Part shown: positions 41,158 to 50,213 of the stretch, one piece after another
How positions within the stretch are numbered: the first letter of the stretch is position 1
Layout: every line of letters begins with the position of its first letter
NCBI RefSeq assembly: GCF_003601985.1
Contig: NZ_QZXA01000005.1
Location: 372,001 to 436,000 of the forward strand
Source of the DNA: Mesorhizobium jarvisii
GTDB taxonomy: Bacteria > Pseudomonadota > Alphaproteobacteria > Rhizobiales > Rhizobiaceae
DNA length: 64,000 nt
Direction: 5' to 3'
Notes under the pieces: generated by a model
Told to the model about the DNA's origin: nothing
The model's input: the letters and a program-made list of their open reading frames with translations, nothing else
Database searches by the model: none
Made by a program: the position numbers and the translations under genes

Positions 41158-41273
41158 AAAGCCCGCGCTCTCAGACAGAGGCGTGCGTGCCGATCGGGGG
41201 GCCTGATCTTCGGCTGAGGATGGAGGGCACCGTCCTGCCGCGCGGATAAATTCCTAGAGACAACGAATGTCCC
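41158..41273 (-). repeat. Leader repeat, copy 3 (degenerate promoter)
   Basis: Related to copies at 33525 and 40345, but the -35 is GGGAC and the -10 is AATT, so the EcfG match is lost. The GATC hairpin is changed to GATCGG-GGGGCCT-GATC. A minus open frame downstream (to 40974) has no good start. Confidence 0.55.
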
Positions 41274-41353
41274 GATACACATTTGATATTGAAAACGGAT
41301 TCGGACGACCGTTATAAAATCGACGTTCACCATTGCTTTCTAAGGAGCTTGCG

Positions 41354-41545
41354 ATGGATAGCGTGGCGCGTGACGGCGAGGTCAATCCTTGCGTTGAAGT
41401 GATCGAAGCCTGCGGGGAGTGGTTCGTCCGTGTGGTCGATGGCGACGAGGAACTAACCCGAGCATTCGAACTGGAGTCGTTTGCCCTGGCATATGCAGAG
41501 GGTCAGCGACGACGTCTCGGGCTCGCTGATTTCGATCGGCTGTAG
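41354..41545 (+). CDS. Small hypothetical protein
   Basis: A 63-residue protein, MDSVARDGEVNPCVEVIEAC, with RAFELESFALAYAEGQRRRL. An AAGGAG site precedes the ATG. A startless paralog is at 28525-28716. The function is unknown; the compact beta-alpha pattern resembles other small proteins in this region. Confidence 0.65.
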   Translation: MDSVARDGEVNPCVEVIEACGEWFVRVVDGDEELTRAFELESFALAYAEGQRRRLGLADFDRL

Positions 41546-41558
41546 GCTAACCGTGGGG

Positions 41559-41610
41559 AATGGCCGGTGCGGGTGGGCTTTGGGGCGCGACGGACGCCGC
41601 ACCGGCCATT
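41559..41610. terminator. Strong hairpin after the 41354 gene
   Basis: AATGGCCGGTGCGG (41559-41572) and CCGCACCGGCCATT (41597-41610) form a perfect 14-bp stem with a 24-base loop. No T tract follows, so it may be a transcript-stabilising or attenuating structure. Confidence 0.6.
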
Positions 41611-42147
41611 GCGGTGAGTTTTCGGGTTCCTCCCCGCTCCAATGAGTTTGTCCGTATATTAGCAAATTTGCAACTAAGCCTGTTGGGCTACCCAGCAGTA
41701 GGAGGCTGTACCGGCCGCGGGGCGCTTCATCCGATAAACTCGACTTCCTTGCCGGTGACATGTCGCACGGCCTTCGGCCGGCTTTGACTTCCTTCATTCG
41801 CATGTTTCGCGGATATCAATAGGAGTGCATATTTCCCGCCAGCCGGCGCCGCCCGTCCTCAAGGCCCCTGTCGGTCAGGCCCAGCGGCCTTCCGCTGCCA
41901 GTCCCCCTAGCAACCCCAGGCGCTGGGCCGTTGCCGACGATCACGGCCTGCGGCCTTTGAGTCCAAGCACCCGAGGATCCTCGAAGATCCTGATGCATCG
42001 GAGTGTGCTCAAAGGCTCTCGCCGCGACGGAGATTCCGACCTGCTGCCATGCGGACGCCCGTGTGGCACCGGGGACGGCCTCGGCACGCCAACGTTCCAC
42101 GGAACCCGGCGAAGGCCAGTTGGCATCACAGGCCGCCGCCCTTGTCC
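41611..42147. other. Stretch without a certain gene
   Basis: About 540 GC-rich bases between two converging transcription units. A long minus frame crosses it but is antisense or out of frame to the IalB gene and lacks a start of its own. Confidence 0.35.
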
Positions 42148-42684
42148 CTACCGTGCGCTCAACGCGACCATGCGGTCGAGCGCCGCGGTCAGGCCGTGCA
42201 GCGACACCGGGAAAGTCAAAGGCGTCTCTGCATCTGTCGTGACATTGAGCTTCAGAACCTCGCCTACCCTCAGCTTTCCGAGCACGGATCGGTCGATGGA
42301 AAACACCGCGATGCAGCCTGTCGGCAAGCAGGTCCTGAAGCGCTGCGGGGACAATGGCGGCTGATCGTCCATCTGGGGCGTCACCCCCGGATCGAGCAAG
42401 ATGCCGAAGGGCAGAAGCAGGGTGGCCATCGTCGACCCGTCCGCGCGCCTTTGTATCTCCATGGCAAGCAGCCTTTGGCCGTTCTGCTGGACCTGGTCCT
42501 GCGAAACCGTACAGACCCTCGCATTCTCCTGGACAGAGCAAGCCACGCTCCAGTCCTGATAGACTTCGCGCAGCGATGACGGCCCATTTGGAGCAGTCGC
42601 AGTCTGCTGTTCAGCCGACGCTGGCGGCATCAACGAGAATGCGATTGCCCCGTATGCGCAGGCGGCCTTGAGGCCACGCTTCAT
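42148..42684 (-). CDS. IalB-family exported protein (2)
   Basis: A 178-residue protein with a signal peptide (KRGLKAACAYGAIAFSLM, ending ASA) and the invasion-associated locus B pattern: VYQDWSVACSVQENARVCTV, GILLDPGVTPQMDD, FRTCLPTGCIAVFSID. Cys pairs fit periplasmic disulfides. Last gene of the adhesin operon; its ATG at 42684 overlaps the end of the DUF4189 gene by four bases. IalB in Bartonella promotes invasion; here a role with the adhesin is inferred. Confidence 0.82.
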   Translation of the reverse strand: MKRGLKAACAYGAIAFSLMPPASAEQQTATAPNGPSSLREVYQDWSVACSVQENARVCTVSQDQVQQNGQRLLAMEIQRRADGSTMATLLLPFGILLDPGVTPQMDDQPPLSPQRFRTCLPTGCIAVFSIDRSVLGKLRVGEVLKLNVTTDAETPLTFPVSLHGLTAALDRMVALSAR

Positions 42685-43142
42685 GTGCAGACCCATTCAC
42701 GGATCTTGCATTTGGCCCCTGACGCCTCGCAGGCCTGCAAGGCGAGGTCTTCGGCCTCCCGGCGGGTCTCTGCCGAGTTCACGCCCCAGGGCGTGAAACG
42801 GTTCTCGACCTTGTCGGCCATGGCCAGCGCGCCGCAGTGCTTGTAGGGAAAGCCGGTTTCGTCGTCGTCAGTCCAATGGCGATGGTTGCGGAAGATGGAG
42901 ACGACGTTGCACGCCTTGCCGCCGGCGTTCTCGCAATGTTTCTGCGCGATGTCCTTCGCCTCCTGCCGCTTGTCCGCCCCCCAGAAGAAGCCGTATTTGC
43001 TGTCGGACTGCGAATAGGCGATGGCCGCCCAGATGCCTTTTTCCTCCTGCTGCGGCTCCGAAGGCGCCACCAGGTCGGCCGAGACGACGTGTCCGCTCCA
43101 CAACAAGGTCAAGCCCAAAACTGCCAAAGCCCGCAATCTCAT
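42681..43142 (-). CDS. DUF4189 exported protein
   Basis: A 153-residue protein with a signal peptide (RALAVLGLTLLWSGHVVSA) and a DUF4189 domain: KGIWAAIAYSQSDSKYGFFW, then AQKHCENAGGKACNVVSIF and ALQACEASGAKCKIREWVC. Conserved Cys suggest disulfides. Domain function is unknown; many members are exported. Met4 of the longer frame is used as start. Confidence 0.85.
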   Translation of the reverse strand: MRLRALAVLGLTLLWSGHVVSADLVAPSEPQQEEKGIWAAIAYSQSDSKYGFFWGADKRQEAKDIAQKHCENAGGKACNVVSIFRNHRHWTDDDETGFPYKHCGALAMADKVENRFTPWGVNSAETRREAEDLALQACEASGAKCKIREWVCT

Positions 43143-43178
43143 GGTCGGCACCCCTTTCCTTGATCCTGGTCGCTTCGC

Positions 43179-43847
43179 CTACTTCGCCGCTGAGGCGACG
43201 GAAATCACCACGCAGCTTTTGCCCGTCGGCAAGAGAAGGGCCTCACCGGCATTGCCGCCGAGCTCGTACACCTCGACCTGCCCGAGATGGTCGGTGATCT
43301 TGCTGCCTTGCGGAAGAATGGACGGGATGTCGGCGCACGGGCTGGCGAACGGCGCCACCCGCACCATCGTCCCTTCGCAACCCGAAGCGGTGGGCGATGC
43401 GAAAACGACGCCGGCGGCAGGCCCGCTATAGCGTTCCGTCGCATAGTCCATGCCGACGAAGGCCTGGACCGCATGCTTGTCGGCGGCCTGGTCGTTCCAC
43501 AACGATTTGACCCTGTATTTCGTGCCTGTCGTCAAGATCTGCCCGAGCACCGGATAGATGGTCGAACAGGCCTGGACCCCGGCCTGCTTGACATGCTCGA
43601 GAAAGGGCGTGTCCGGAAGCGCCGGGTTGGCCGTCTCGGGCTGTGCGGCCGTCGCGCTGCCGACCAGATTGGCGATCGCGGCATAGTTCCCGGCGGCGAA
43701 GCCAAGGCCCGCCACGACGAGCCCCAACAATGAAAATCCGACGACGCGCGGCCATCGCCGCCGCCTGGGTTCGACGATCCGCTGCCGATCCGCCTCGACG
43801 GCCGGGCTGCTGCGTTTTGCGGACATGAACTGGTCCTGCTGGCTCAT
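43179..43847 (-). CDS. Membrane-anchored periplasmic protein of the adhesin operon
   Basis: A 222-residue protein with an Arg-rich cytoplasmic tail, one membrane segment (VVGFSLLGLVVAGLGFAAGN) and a periplasmic domain of about 165 residues with four Cys and a GMDYATERYSGPAAGVVF core. I recognise no family. Its position between the IalB-like gene and the DUF4189 gene in a tight operon suggests a part in export, anchoring or stability of the adhesin. Confidence 0.7.
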   Translation of the reverse strand: MSQQDQFMSAKRSSPAVEADRQRIVEPRRRRWPRVVGFSLLGLVVAGLGFAAGNYAAIANLVGSATAAQPETANPALPDTPFLEHVKQAGVQACSTIYPVLGQILTTGTKYRVKSLWNDQAADKHAVQAFVGMDYATERYSGPAAGVVFASPTASGCEGTMVRVAPFASPCADIPSILPQGSKITDHLGQVEVYELGGNAGEALLLPTGKSCVVISVASAAK

Positions 43848-43860
43848 TGTGCTGCCCCGG

Positions 43861-44421
43861 TCATTTGAGTGGCGAAAGGGCTGCCGTCAGCCCCTTGAGT
43901 GTTGCTGCGGTCACGGTGATCGTCTTGCCGTCGACGGTCGGATAGGAAATCGCCGGCGTGGCGTTCTGCGAGATCTGCTGGCGCATGACGGGGCCGACCG
44001 GCAGCATGCCGACGCAGACCACTTCATTGCAGCCGTTCAGGTGGACGTCGATCGCCTGGTCCCGCCCGTCGAACTTCAGCGACACCAGGCCGTCGCTCCT
44101 GGCGTTCGGCGCGGTGCGGACGATCATGTAGGGCTTGCCGTCCTGCGTAGCGGCCAGCGACCAGCTGAAGGCCATGTTGCCCGAGGAGTCCTCGATCACC
44201 TGCGAGACATTGCAGACCTTCTTGCGCGCCTTGAGGTTCTCGTCGCAGATCAGCGTCCAGTTTTCGAAGGGACGGATCGTGCGCTGATAGGTTCCCAGTT
44301 TCACGTCGGGCGGCAGCACCACATCCGAAGGCTTGATCCTGTAGGGCGACGCAACCTGCCCCGCGGCCGGCGCGAGGCCGCCGCAGAGCGCCAGGCAAGT
44401 CAGTACGACAAGTCCTTTCAT
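43861..44421 (-). CDS. IalB-family exported protein (1)
   Basis: A 186-residue protein with a signal peptide (VVLTCLALCGGLAPAAG) and the IalB pattern: IRPFENWTLICDENLKARKK, VCNVSQVIEDSSG, DVHLNGCNEVVCVGMLP and LKGLTAALSPL. It starts seven bases after the adhesin stop and 13 bases before the next gene, so it is in the same transcript. Confidence 0.85.
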   Translation of the reverse strand: MKGLVVLTCLALCGGLAPAAGQVASPYRIKPSDVVLPPDVKLGTYQRTIRPFENWTLICDENLKARKKVCNVSQVIEDSSGNMAFSWSLAATQDGKPYMIVRTAPNARSDGLVSLKFDGRDQAIDVHLNGCNEVVCVGMLPVGPVMRQQISQNATPAISYPTVDGKTITVTAATLKGLTAALSPLK

Positions 44422-44428
44422 TCCTGCC

Positions 44429-47400
44429 TCAGTTCAAGGTGAAGCTGATGCCGGCGCCGACGCCGACATGACCGCCAGCGGCCGTGCCCGACACGTTGCC
44501 GCGGATGCGGCCGTCCTCGCTCGTGTAGCCCGCACCGAAGGCCAAGGCGCTCGAATCCCGCCAGAAGCCGCCGCCGGCCGCGACGCTCAGCTTGCCGGGA
44601 CGGTCGTCGTAGCGCAGCGAGGCAGCCGCAAGGCCGATCGCCGCCGCCTGGCGGGCTTCGTCGCGTATGCCGCCCAAGTCGCTGTTGAGCTGGCTGAGCT
44701 TCTGGTCGGTATAGTTGTTGGCCTGCTGCAAGGTCATGGCGGCCACCTTGTCTGTGTAGCTGTTGGACGTGTTGATGGCGTAATCGACACGGTTGTTCAT
44801 CTGGGTGACGTTGACCGCATCGGTGCCGGCAACACCCGGGCCGACATTGGAGATGACCACCGGCGCGTTGACGTCGCCACCCTGCAGCGTGATGCTGTTC
44901 TTCTTGCTGCCGTCCGGATTGGTGTCATAGGTGACGGCATTCTGGGTGAGCGATCCAAGGCCCGATTTCAAATCCTCGACCGCCGTGTTGGTGGCGTAGA
45001 GCTGCGAGCCGTTTATCGCGTCGGTGCTGCCGGCGTTGACCCGTCCGGCGGCGACATTGGTGATCGTGCGCTCGGCGCCTGCGTCGCCGACGCTGACGGT
45101 CCCGATCGGGGTGGTGCCAGCGAAGGCGTAGGTCTTGCCGTTGATGACGGTGCTGGAGGTGCCGACCGCGGTCTGCGTCACCGAGCCCGAACCCAACGCC
45201 ACGTCATTGGCGTTGTTGGCTTTGGCGCCCTGGCCGAGCGCCACCGCGCCTTGGCCCGTGGCCGTCGAGCCATTGCCGGCGGCAAGGCTGTTGGTGCCGC
45301 TGGCCACGCTGGCCGGCCCTATCGCCACGCTGTCTGTGCCGCTGGCGGTGGAGTCGGCCAGCGTCGAATTGGCGTGGAAATACTTGATGCCGCCGCCATT
45401 GCTGATGTTGGTCAGCGCGTTGTTGACGGCCGTGAACCCGTCATAGACGGTCGAGTAAGTGTTGCCCTGGATGGTATAGGTCGGTCCGGTGATAGACCCG
45501 TCGGGATTGACCGTGGTGCTGCCGCCGAACAGATTGGCGACGTTTTGCGACACGCCCTTAAGCTGGGAGACGTTGACCGCATCGGTATTGGCCGAGCCCG
45601 CCGCGACATTGGTGAGCTTGCGTTCGGCTCCCGCGGCGCCGATCGACACTTCGCCGAACGAGGTCTGTGGGGCGGTGAGTGCAAAGGCCGTGTAGCCGGC
45701 CTGGGCGCCGACCGTGGTGATGGACTGCGAGCCCAGCGCGACGCTGTTGATGAAGGTGCTTTGGGCGCCGGCGCCAAGCGCCGCCGACTGGATGCCGGAC
45801 GCCAGCGAATTGGTGCCGAGGGCCAGTCCGTCGGCCAGCATGACATGGGCGTTCTGGCCGATGGCCGTGCCGCCCGGAGCGGTCTGGTCGACAATGGCGC
45901 CGTTGCCGATGCCGACGCCATTGTCGCCGTTGACGACCGTCGTCGGGCCGACAGCGACCGACTCTGCACCCACCGCGAGCGAGTCGCCGGCCGCCGAATT
46001 GGCGTGGAAATACTTGGTCGACGTCGCCGAGACAGAGGCGATCACACCCTGCAGCTGGCGCACGGTGACGGCATCCTGCGCCTGCGTGCCGTCAGCCACA
46101 TTGGTGATCTGGCGGTAGGACGTGGCGGTGCCGACCGACACGGCGCCGAGCAGCGTCTTGTCGGTGGTGTTGTACTGGATGAAGTTGGAAGGACCGGCCG
46201 CGATCTGGCCGGTTGCGGGCGCCACGGCCCGGTCGGACACGGAACCCGAACCAAGCGCCACGCTGCCGTCAATGCTGGCCAGTGTGTCGCGGCCGAGCGC
46301 CAGCCCGCTGACGCCGGTCGCGGTCGCCTGGTAGCCGACGGCAGTGGAGCCTACCCCTTGCGCGAAGGAATCGGTTTGCGCCAGCCCGGCCTCGTTGGTG
46401 CGGGCGTAGCGGATGCCTATGCCATTGGCGTCGGTATAGGCGGTCGAGGTGTCGCCGGCGATGTTGTTGATCGTGTTGCCAAGATTGGTGACACCACTGC
46501 CGATATTGGCGATGGCTGTGGTGTTGGCGGTCACCTGCTGGTTTGTGGCGAAGAGCTGCGAGCCGTTGACCGCGTCGGTCGAGCCGCCATTCAACTGTCC
46601 GGCCGCGACGTTCTGGATCTGACGCTCGGCGCCGGCCGACCCGACCGAGAAGGCGCCCGCCGGCGTGCCGCCGGCGAAGGCGTAGTTCACGCCGCCGATC
46701 GTGGCTCCGCCGACATTGGTCGTTGCTCCCGACGTCGAATTCAGGCCGATGGCGACGTCACCAGCATTGTTGGCCACGGCGTTGGGTCCGACAGCGACGG
46801 AATTCGTTCCAAGGGCCTGGGAATCCGGCAGGGCCGAATTGGCGTGGAAATACTTGATGCCGCCGCCGACATTGATGTTGTTGAGCGTGGTGCCGATGGC
46901 ATCGACCGCCTGGTTGGTGGCGAAGAGCTGCGAGCCGTTGACCGCATCGGTCGAGGACCCGCTGATCCGCCCCGCCGCCAGATTGGTGAGCGTGCGCTCC
47001 GCACCCGGCGCGCCGATGCTGACCGTCGAGGTCGGATTGATACCCTGGAAGGCATAGGTCGTGCCGTTGATCACGGCATTGGGCGTGCCCACCGCTGCGA
47101 CGGTCACCGAGCCAGAGCCAAGCGCCACATCGCCGGAGCTCGCAGCCGCCGTCGCGCCATTGCCCAGCGCGACATTGCCCGCAAGGCCGGCAGCACCAGC
47201 AGTCGAGCCATTGCCCAGGGCAACGGAGCCCTGCCCGATCGCCTTGTTGTTGTTGCCGATGGCGACAGCGCCCGCCGCCATATTGGCCGCGGTGGCGCTC
47301 GCCGTGCCATCGCTGTTGGCGATGTTGTTGGCGCCGCCGGTAAAGGCGCCGGTACCGCTGGCATAACTCGGATCGCCGATTGCGACTGCGCCGTCGCCAA

Positions 47401-49303
47401 AGGCTGTGTTGCCGGCGCCGATGGCCACGGCCTTGCCGCCATCGGTAGTCGCGCCCGTGCCGATGGCGACGGAGTCGGCGGAGAGCGCGGCGGACTGTAG
47501 ACCGACAGCGATGGCGTTGGTTGCCGTCGCCTGGCTGTCGCGCCCCATTGCAATGGCGTCGTCCTCAGACGCCGTCACGTCCGTGCCGATGCCGATGGCG
47601 TTGTCTCCACTGGCGCTCGTTGCAAAAGTGCTTGAGCCGACATAGACGGCGCCTATCCCGGTCGCCCTCGTCCCAGCGCCGAGAGAGATGGAGTTCACGG
47701 CGCTGCTTTGGGCGCCGCGGCCGAGTGCGGTACTGTTGAGTCCGGTGGCGCGGGCTTCACGTCCGACGGCAGTGGAATTGTCGGCGCTGGCTACGGTTCC
47801 GATGCCGAGAGCGGTGCTGTCGAGTCCGCCGGCGTTGGCGCTGACGCCGGCAGCGAGGGAATTGTCTCCTGTGGCATTCGCGCCGGACCCGAACGAGGAG
47901 GCGTTCGCGCCGCTGGCGACGGCGACGTTGCCAACCGCTGTGCTGGCGGTGCCACTCGCAATTGAGGTGGTGCCCATGGCGATGGCGTCTTGCGCGCTCG
48001 CATTGGCCTGCTTGCCGATCGCCGTGCCGTCTACACCGCCCGCAGTGGCGCCCAATCCCAGCGCACTTGCGTTCGCAGCGGTCGCCGCGGCGTTGTTGCC
48101 GAGTGCGGTGGCGGACACGCCCGTGGCCTGGGCTCCTGAGCCCGCCGCGACGGAGCCTACTCCGCTCGACACGGCCGAATTGCCGAGCGCCAGCGCGAAG
48201 TTGCCCGAAGCATTGGCGACGTTGCCGAGAGCTTGCGAGTTCAACCCTCCGGCGCTGGCCTGGTTGCCAACCGAAACGGCATTCGTCCCGGCGGCTTTGG
48301 CCAGGTAACCCATCGCCGTGGTCCCGACACCGGAGGCGGCCGCCCCGTTACCGATTGCCGTGGACTGGTTCGCCGACGCTGTGGCGGAGGTTCCGAACGC
48401 GCTGGACCCGGTCCCGGTCGCGGATGCGCTCGAGCCTACCGCGGCCGACCATGCCCCCGTTGCGGTTGAAGCTGTGCCGAGCGCGACGGCCTCGAACGTG
48501 AAGCCGGCAGGAGCGGTGCCGCTTGCATTGGCATTCGTGCCGATGGAAACGGGAGAACCGCCGCCCGCTCCAGCGTTTGCCTTGGCGCCGACGCCCATGG
48601 CTATGGCTGAACCGTTTGCCGATGAGGCGTTGGAGGACAATCCAATCGCCACCGAGGCGCCACCCGAAGCGCTGGCCGTTGAGCCGAGGGCGACGGCGTT
48701 CGCCCCATTTGCGGTGCTGTTGACGCCAAAGGCTGATGCTCCATCCACGAGTGCGCGGGCGTTCCCGCCTACGGCAAGAGCATTGACGCCGGTCGCGTTC
48801 GCGAAGACACCTATGCCTATGGCGTTGAGGCCATTGGCACCCATCGCATAGCCAATGGCGATCGAAGCATCGCCTGTAGCGGTGATACCGGTGCCCAACG
48901 CCACGCCGTTATTGCCATTCACGTGGGCGTTATTGCCAACGGCGGTTGAGGCGGCGCCGGGGGCGGTGTTGCCACAACCGATCGCTATGCTTTGCACCCC
49001 TGCGGAGGGGTTCGTGCAGTTCGCGGCGTTTGTCAGAACCCCGTTGCCAATGACAACTTGCGCGAGCGCCGCCTGCGGGATCATGATCCCCACCACAGCC
49101 CCGAGCGCCCCACCGGCGCCCAGCGCTCCCAGGCCCAGGCGCTTGCGGCGCATGCCGAGCACGCTATGCGCCATGCGCAGGACCGCCATCAGCCGGCGGC
49201 GAACCGAGCGAGAGCGGGGATCAGCCCCGGCAATCCAATGCCTGGCGAAATGCGCCGCGCGATGCTGAACAAACGAGCCACTCGAAATCTGATTGTCGGT
49301 CAT
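44429..49303 (-). CDS. Trimeric autotransporter adhesin (YadA-like)
   Basis: A 1624-residue surface adhesin. An extended N-terminal segment of about 80 residues carries a basic region and hydrophobic signal (GALGAGGALGAVVGIMIPQA). The head consists of many 14-residue YadA-head repeats (A-I-G-x..A) from residue 85 to about 750. Then come HIM/neck motifs (TNLAAGRISGSSTDAVNGSQ, TNVAAGRVNAGSTDAINGSQ) and three KYFHANS modules. The C-terminal 90 residues form the YadA anchor, ending GGHVGVGAGISFTLN with a terminal aromatic-containing strand. It would trimerise in the outer membrane and bind hosts, roots or other cells. Confidence 0.95.
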   Translation of the reverse strand: MTDNQISSGSFVQHRAAHFARHWIAGADPRSRSVRRRLMAVLRMAHSVLGMRRKRLGLGALGAGGALGAVVGIMIPQAALAQVVIGNGVLTNAANCTNPSAGVQSIAIGCGNTAPGAASTAVGNNAHVNGNNGVALGTGITATGDASIAIGYAMGANGLNAIGIGVFANATGVNALAVGGNARALVDGASAFGVNSTANGANAVALGSTASASGGASVAIGLSSNASSANGSAIAMGVGAKANAGAGGGSPVSIGTNANASGTAPAGFTFEAVALGTASTATGAWSAAVGSSASATGTGSSAFGTSATASANQSTAIGNGAAASGVGTTAMGYLAKAAGTNAVSVGNQASAGGLNSQALGNVANASGNFALALGNSAVSSGVGSVAAGSGAQATGVSATALGNNAAATAANASALGLGATAGGVDGTAIGKQANASAQDAIAMGTTSIASGTASTAVGNVAVASGANASSFGSGANATGDNSLAAGVSANAGGLDSTALGIGTVASADNSTAVGREARATGLNSTALGRGAQSSAVNSISLGAGTRATGIGAVYVGSSTFATSASGDNAIGIGTDVTASEDDAIAMGRDSQATATNAIAVGLQSAALSADSVAIGTGATTDGGKAVAIGAGNTAFGDGAVAIGDPSYASGTGAFTGGANNIANSDGTASATAANMAAGAVAIGNNNKAIGQGSVALGNGSTAGAAGLAGNVALGNGATAAASSGDVALGSGSVTVAAVGTPNAVINGTTYAFQGINPTSTVSIGAPGAERTLTNLAAGRISGSSTDAVNGSQLFATNQAVDAIGTTLNNINVGGGIKYFHANSALPDSQALGTNSVAVGPNAVANNAGDVAIGLNSTSGATTNVGGATIGGVNYAFAGGTPAGAFSVGSAGAERQIQNVAAGQLNGGSTDAVNGSQLFATNQQVTANTTAIANIGSGVTNLGNTINNIAGDTSTAYTDANGIGIRYARTNEAGLAQTDSFAQGVGSTAVGYQATATGVSGLALGRDTLASIDGSVALGSGSVSDRAVAPATGQIAAGPSNFIQYNTTDKTLLGAVSVGTATSYRQITNVADGTQAQDAVTVRQLQGVIASVSATSTKYFHANSAAGDSLAVGAESVAVGPTTVVNGDNGVGIGNGAIVDQTAPGGTAIGQNAHVMLADGLALGTNSLASGIQSAALGAGAQSTFINSVALGSQSITTVGAQAGYTAFALTAPQTSFGEVSIGAAGAERKLTNVAAGSANTDAVNVSQLKGVSQNVANLFGGSTTVNPDGSITGPTYTIQGNTYSTVYDGFTAVNNALTNISNGGGIKYFHANSTLADSTASGTDSVAIGPASVASGTNSLAAGNGSTATGQGAVALGQGAKANNANDVALGSGSVTQTAVGTSSTVINGKTYAFAGTTPIGTVSVGDAGAERTITNVAAGRVNAGSTDAINGSQLYATNTAVEDLKSGLGSLTQNAVTYDTNPDGSKKNSITLQGGDVNAPVVISNVGPGVAGTDAVNVTQMNNRVDYAINTSNSYTDKVAAMTLQQANNYTDQKLSQLNSDLGGIRDEARQAAAIGLAAASLRYDDRPGKLSVAAGGGFWRDSSALAFGAGYTSEDGRIRGNVSGTAAGGHVGVGAGISFTLN

Positions 49304-49500
49304 GGTCCTCTCCGTTCGCCAGCCGCCAGGAAATGTCTGACAAATTCCAGCACTCGCAGAAAGCCACGATTCTGGTTTGCCGTATTTCAGGAAATTGCTG
49401 TTTTGTCAGAAAAACTGCGGCAACTTCGCGGGAGTTAACGGATAGTTACTTTAGTTCGTGCTTTAATAAGGCAAAGTAAAACAATCAAGCGATCAATATA

Positions 49501-50019
49501 TCACCTAAGCTTCGAATTAAGCTTGCCGAAGCGGGCCTGCGATGGCGTCAATCGCCGGTATTTCTTCATTACGGTAGTAAAATGGCTCTGGCTCGAAAAG
49601 CCGCTCAAATGCGCGATATCGGCGATCGTCATGCCGCTTTCGGCAAGCAGCCGCTCGGCGAAGTCCAGCCGCAGATCAAGCACATATTGATGCGGCGGCA
49701 CCCGGAACGTCCGGGAGAAAGCCCGCACGAAATGATAGGATGAAAGCCCGCAAACCGCCGCCATCTCTGCAAGCGCTATCTTGCGCGTAAAATTCTGATC
49801 CAGGAATTCCTGCACCTTGCGCGCGCTGTGGGCGGAAAGGCCGCCTTTCACGTTCAGCGCCGGCAGTCGCGCGGGACCGGGTCCGGACGCCGATCCCGGA
49901 GGGCCATCTTCAGACCGCATCTTTCGGTCCCTTGATATTTCGCAGATGCACTTCAACCCGAGACCGCCCTCCCCGTTCCCCCCAAAAACAATTCGTGATT
50001 GATCGAGCTGTTGCTGCAT
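49501..50019 (-). CDS. AraC-type regulator, short form
   Basis: A 172-residue protein with only the C-terminal AraC DNA-binding domain (KVQEFLDQNFTRKIALAEMA; LSSYHFVRAFSRTFRVPPHQ; SGMTIADIAHLSGFSSQSHF). The first 55 residues are unlike an effector domain, so it may be a truncated relative of the next gene, with which it shares most HTH residues. It lies upstream of the adhesin and may control it. Confidence 0.8.
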   Translation of the reverse strand: MQQQLDQSRIVFGGNGEGGLGLKCICEISRDRKMRSEDGPPGSASGPGPARLPALNVKGGLSAHSARKVQEFLDQNFTRKIALAEMAAVCGLSSYHFVRAFSRTFRVPPHQYVLDLRLDFAERLLAESGMTIADIAHLSGFSSQSHFTTVMKKYRRLTPSQARFGKLNSKLR

Positions 50020-50213
50020 TGTCGCTCCGGTTCATTCGATCAGTCCGGCCAGATGGCGAATAATGCACAGGCTCCATGCTATTTCGAATGACTCCGGTAA
50101 TGCCTGGGGCATAGTGGTGACGGACGTATTTTGGAAAACTCCGGAAGCCTTGTAGGAAATTCCGGTCTTGGATTATCGGACGGCAGGTGTTGCCACTTTG
50201 CCATCCCAGGCTT

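Noticed and set aside
41816..42541. A 241-codon minus frame before and across the IalB gene
   Set aside because: It overlaps the IalB gene in another frame for most of its length and has no recognisable domain.
44468..47500. A 1010-codon open frame antisense to the adhesin gene
   Set aside because: It mirrors the repetitive GC-rich adhesin codons; its composition (Ala, Arg, Asp, Gly, Val rich) is that of a shadow frame and no domain is visible.
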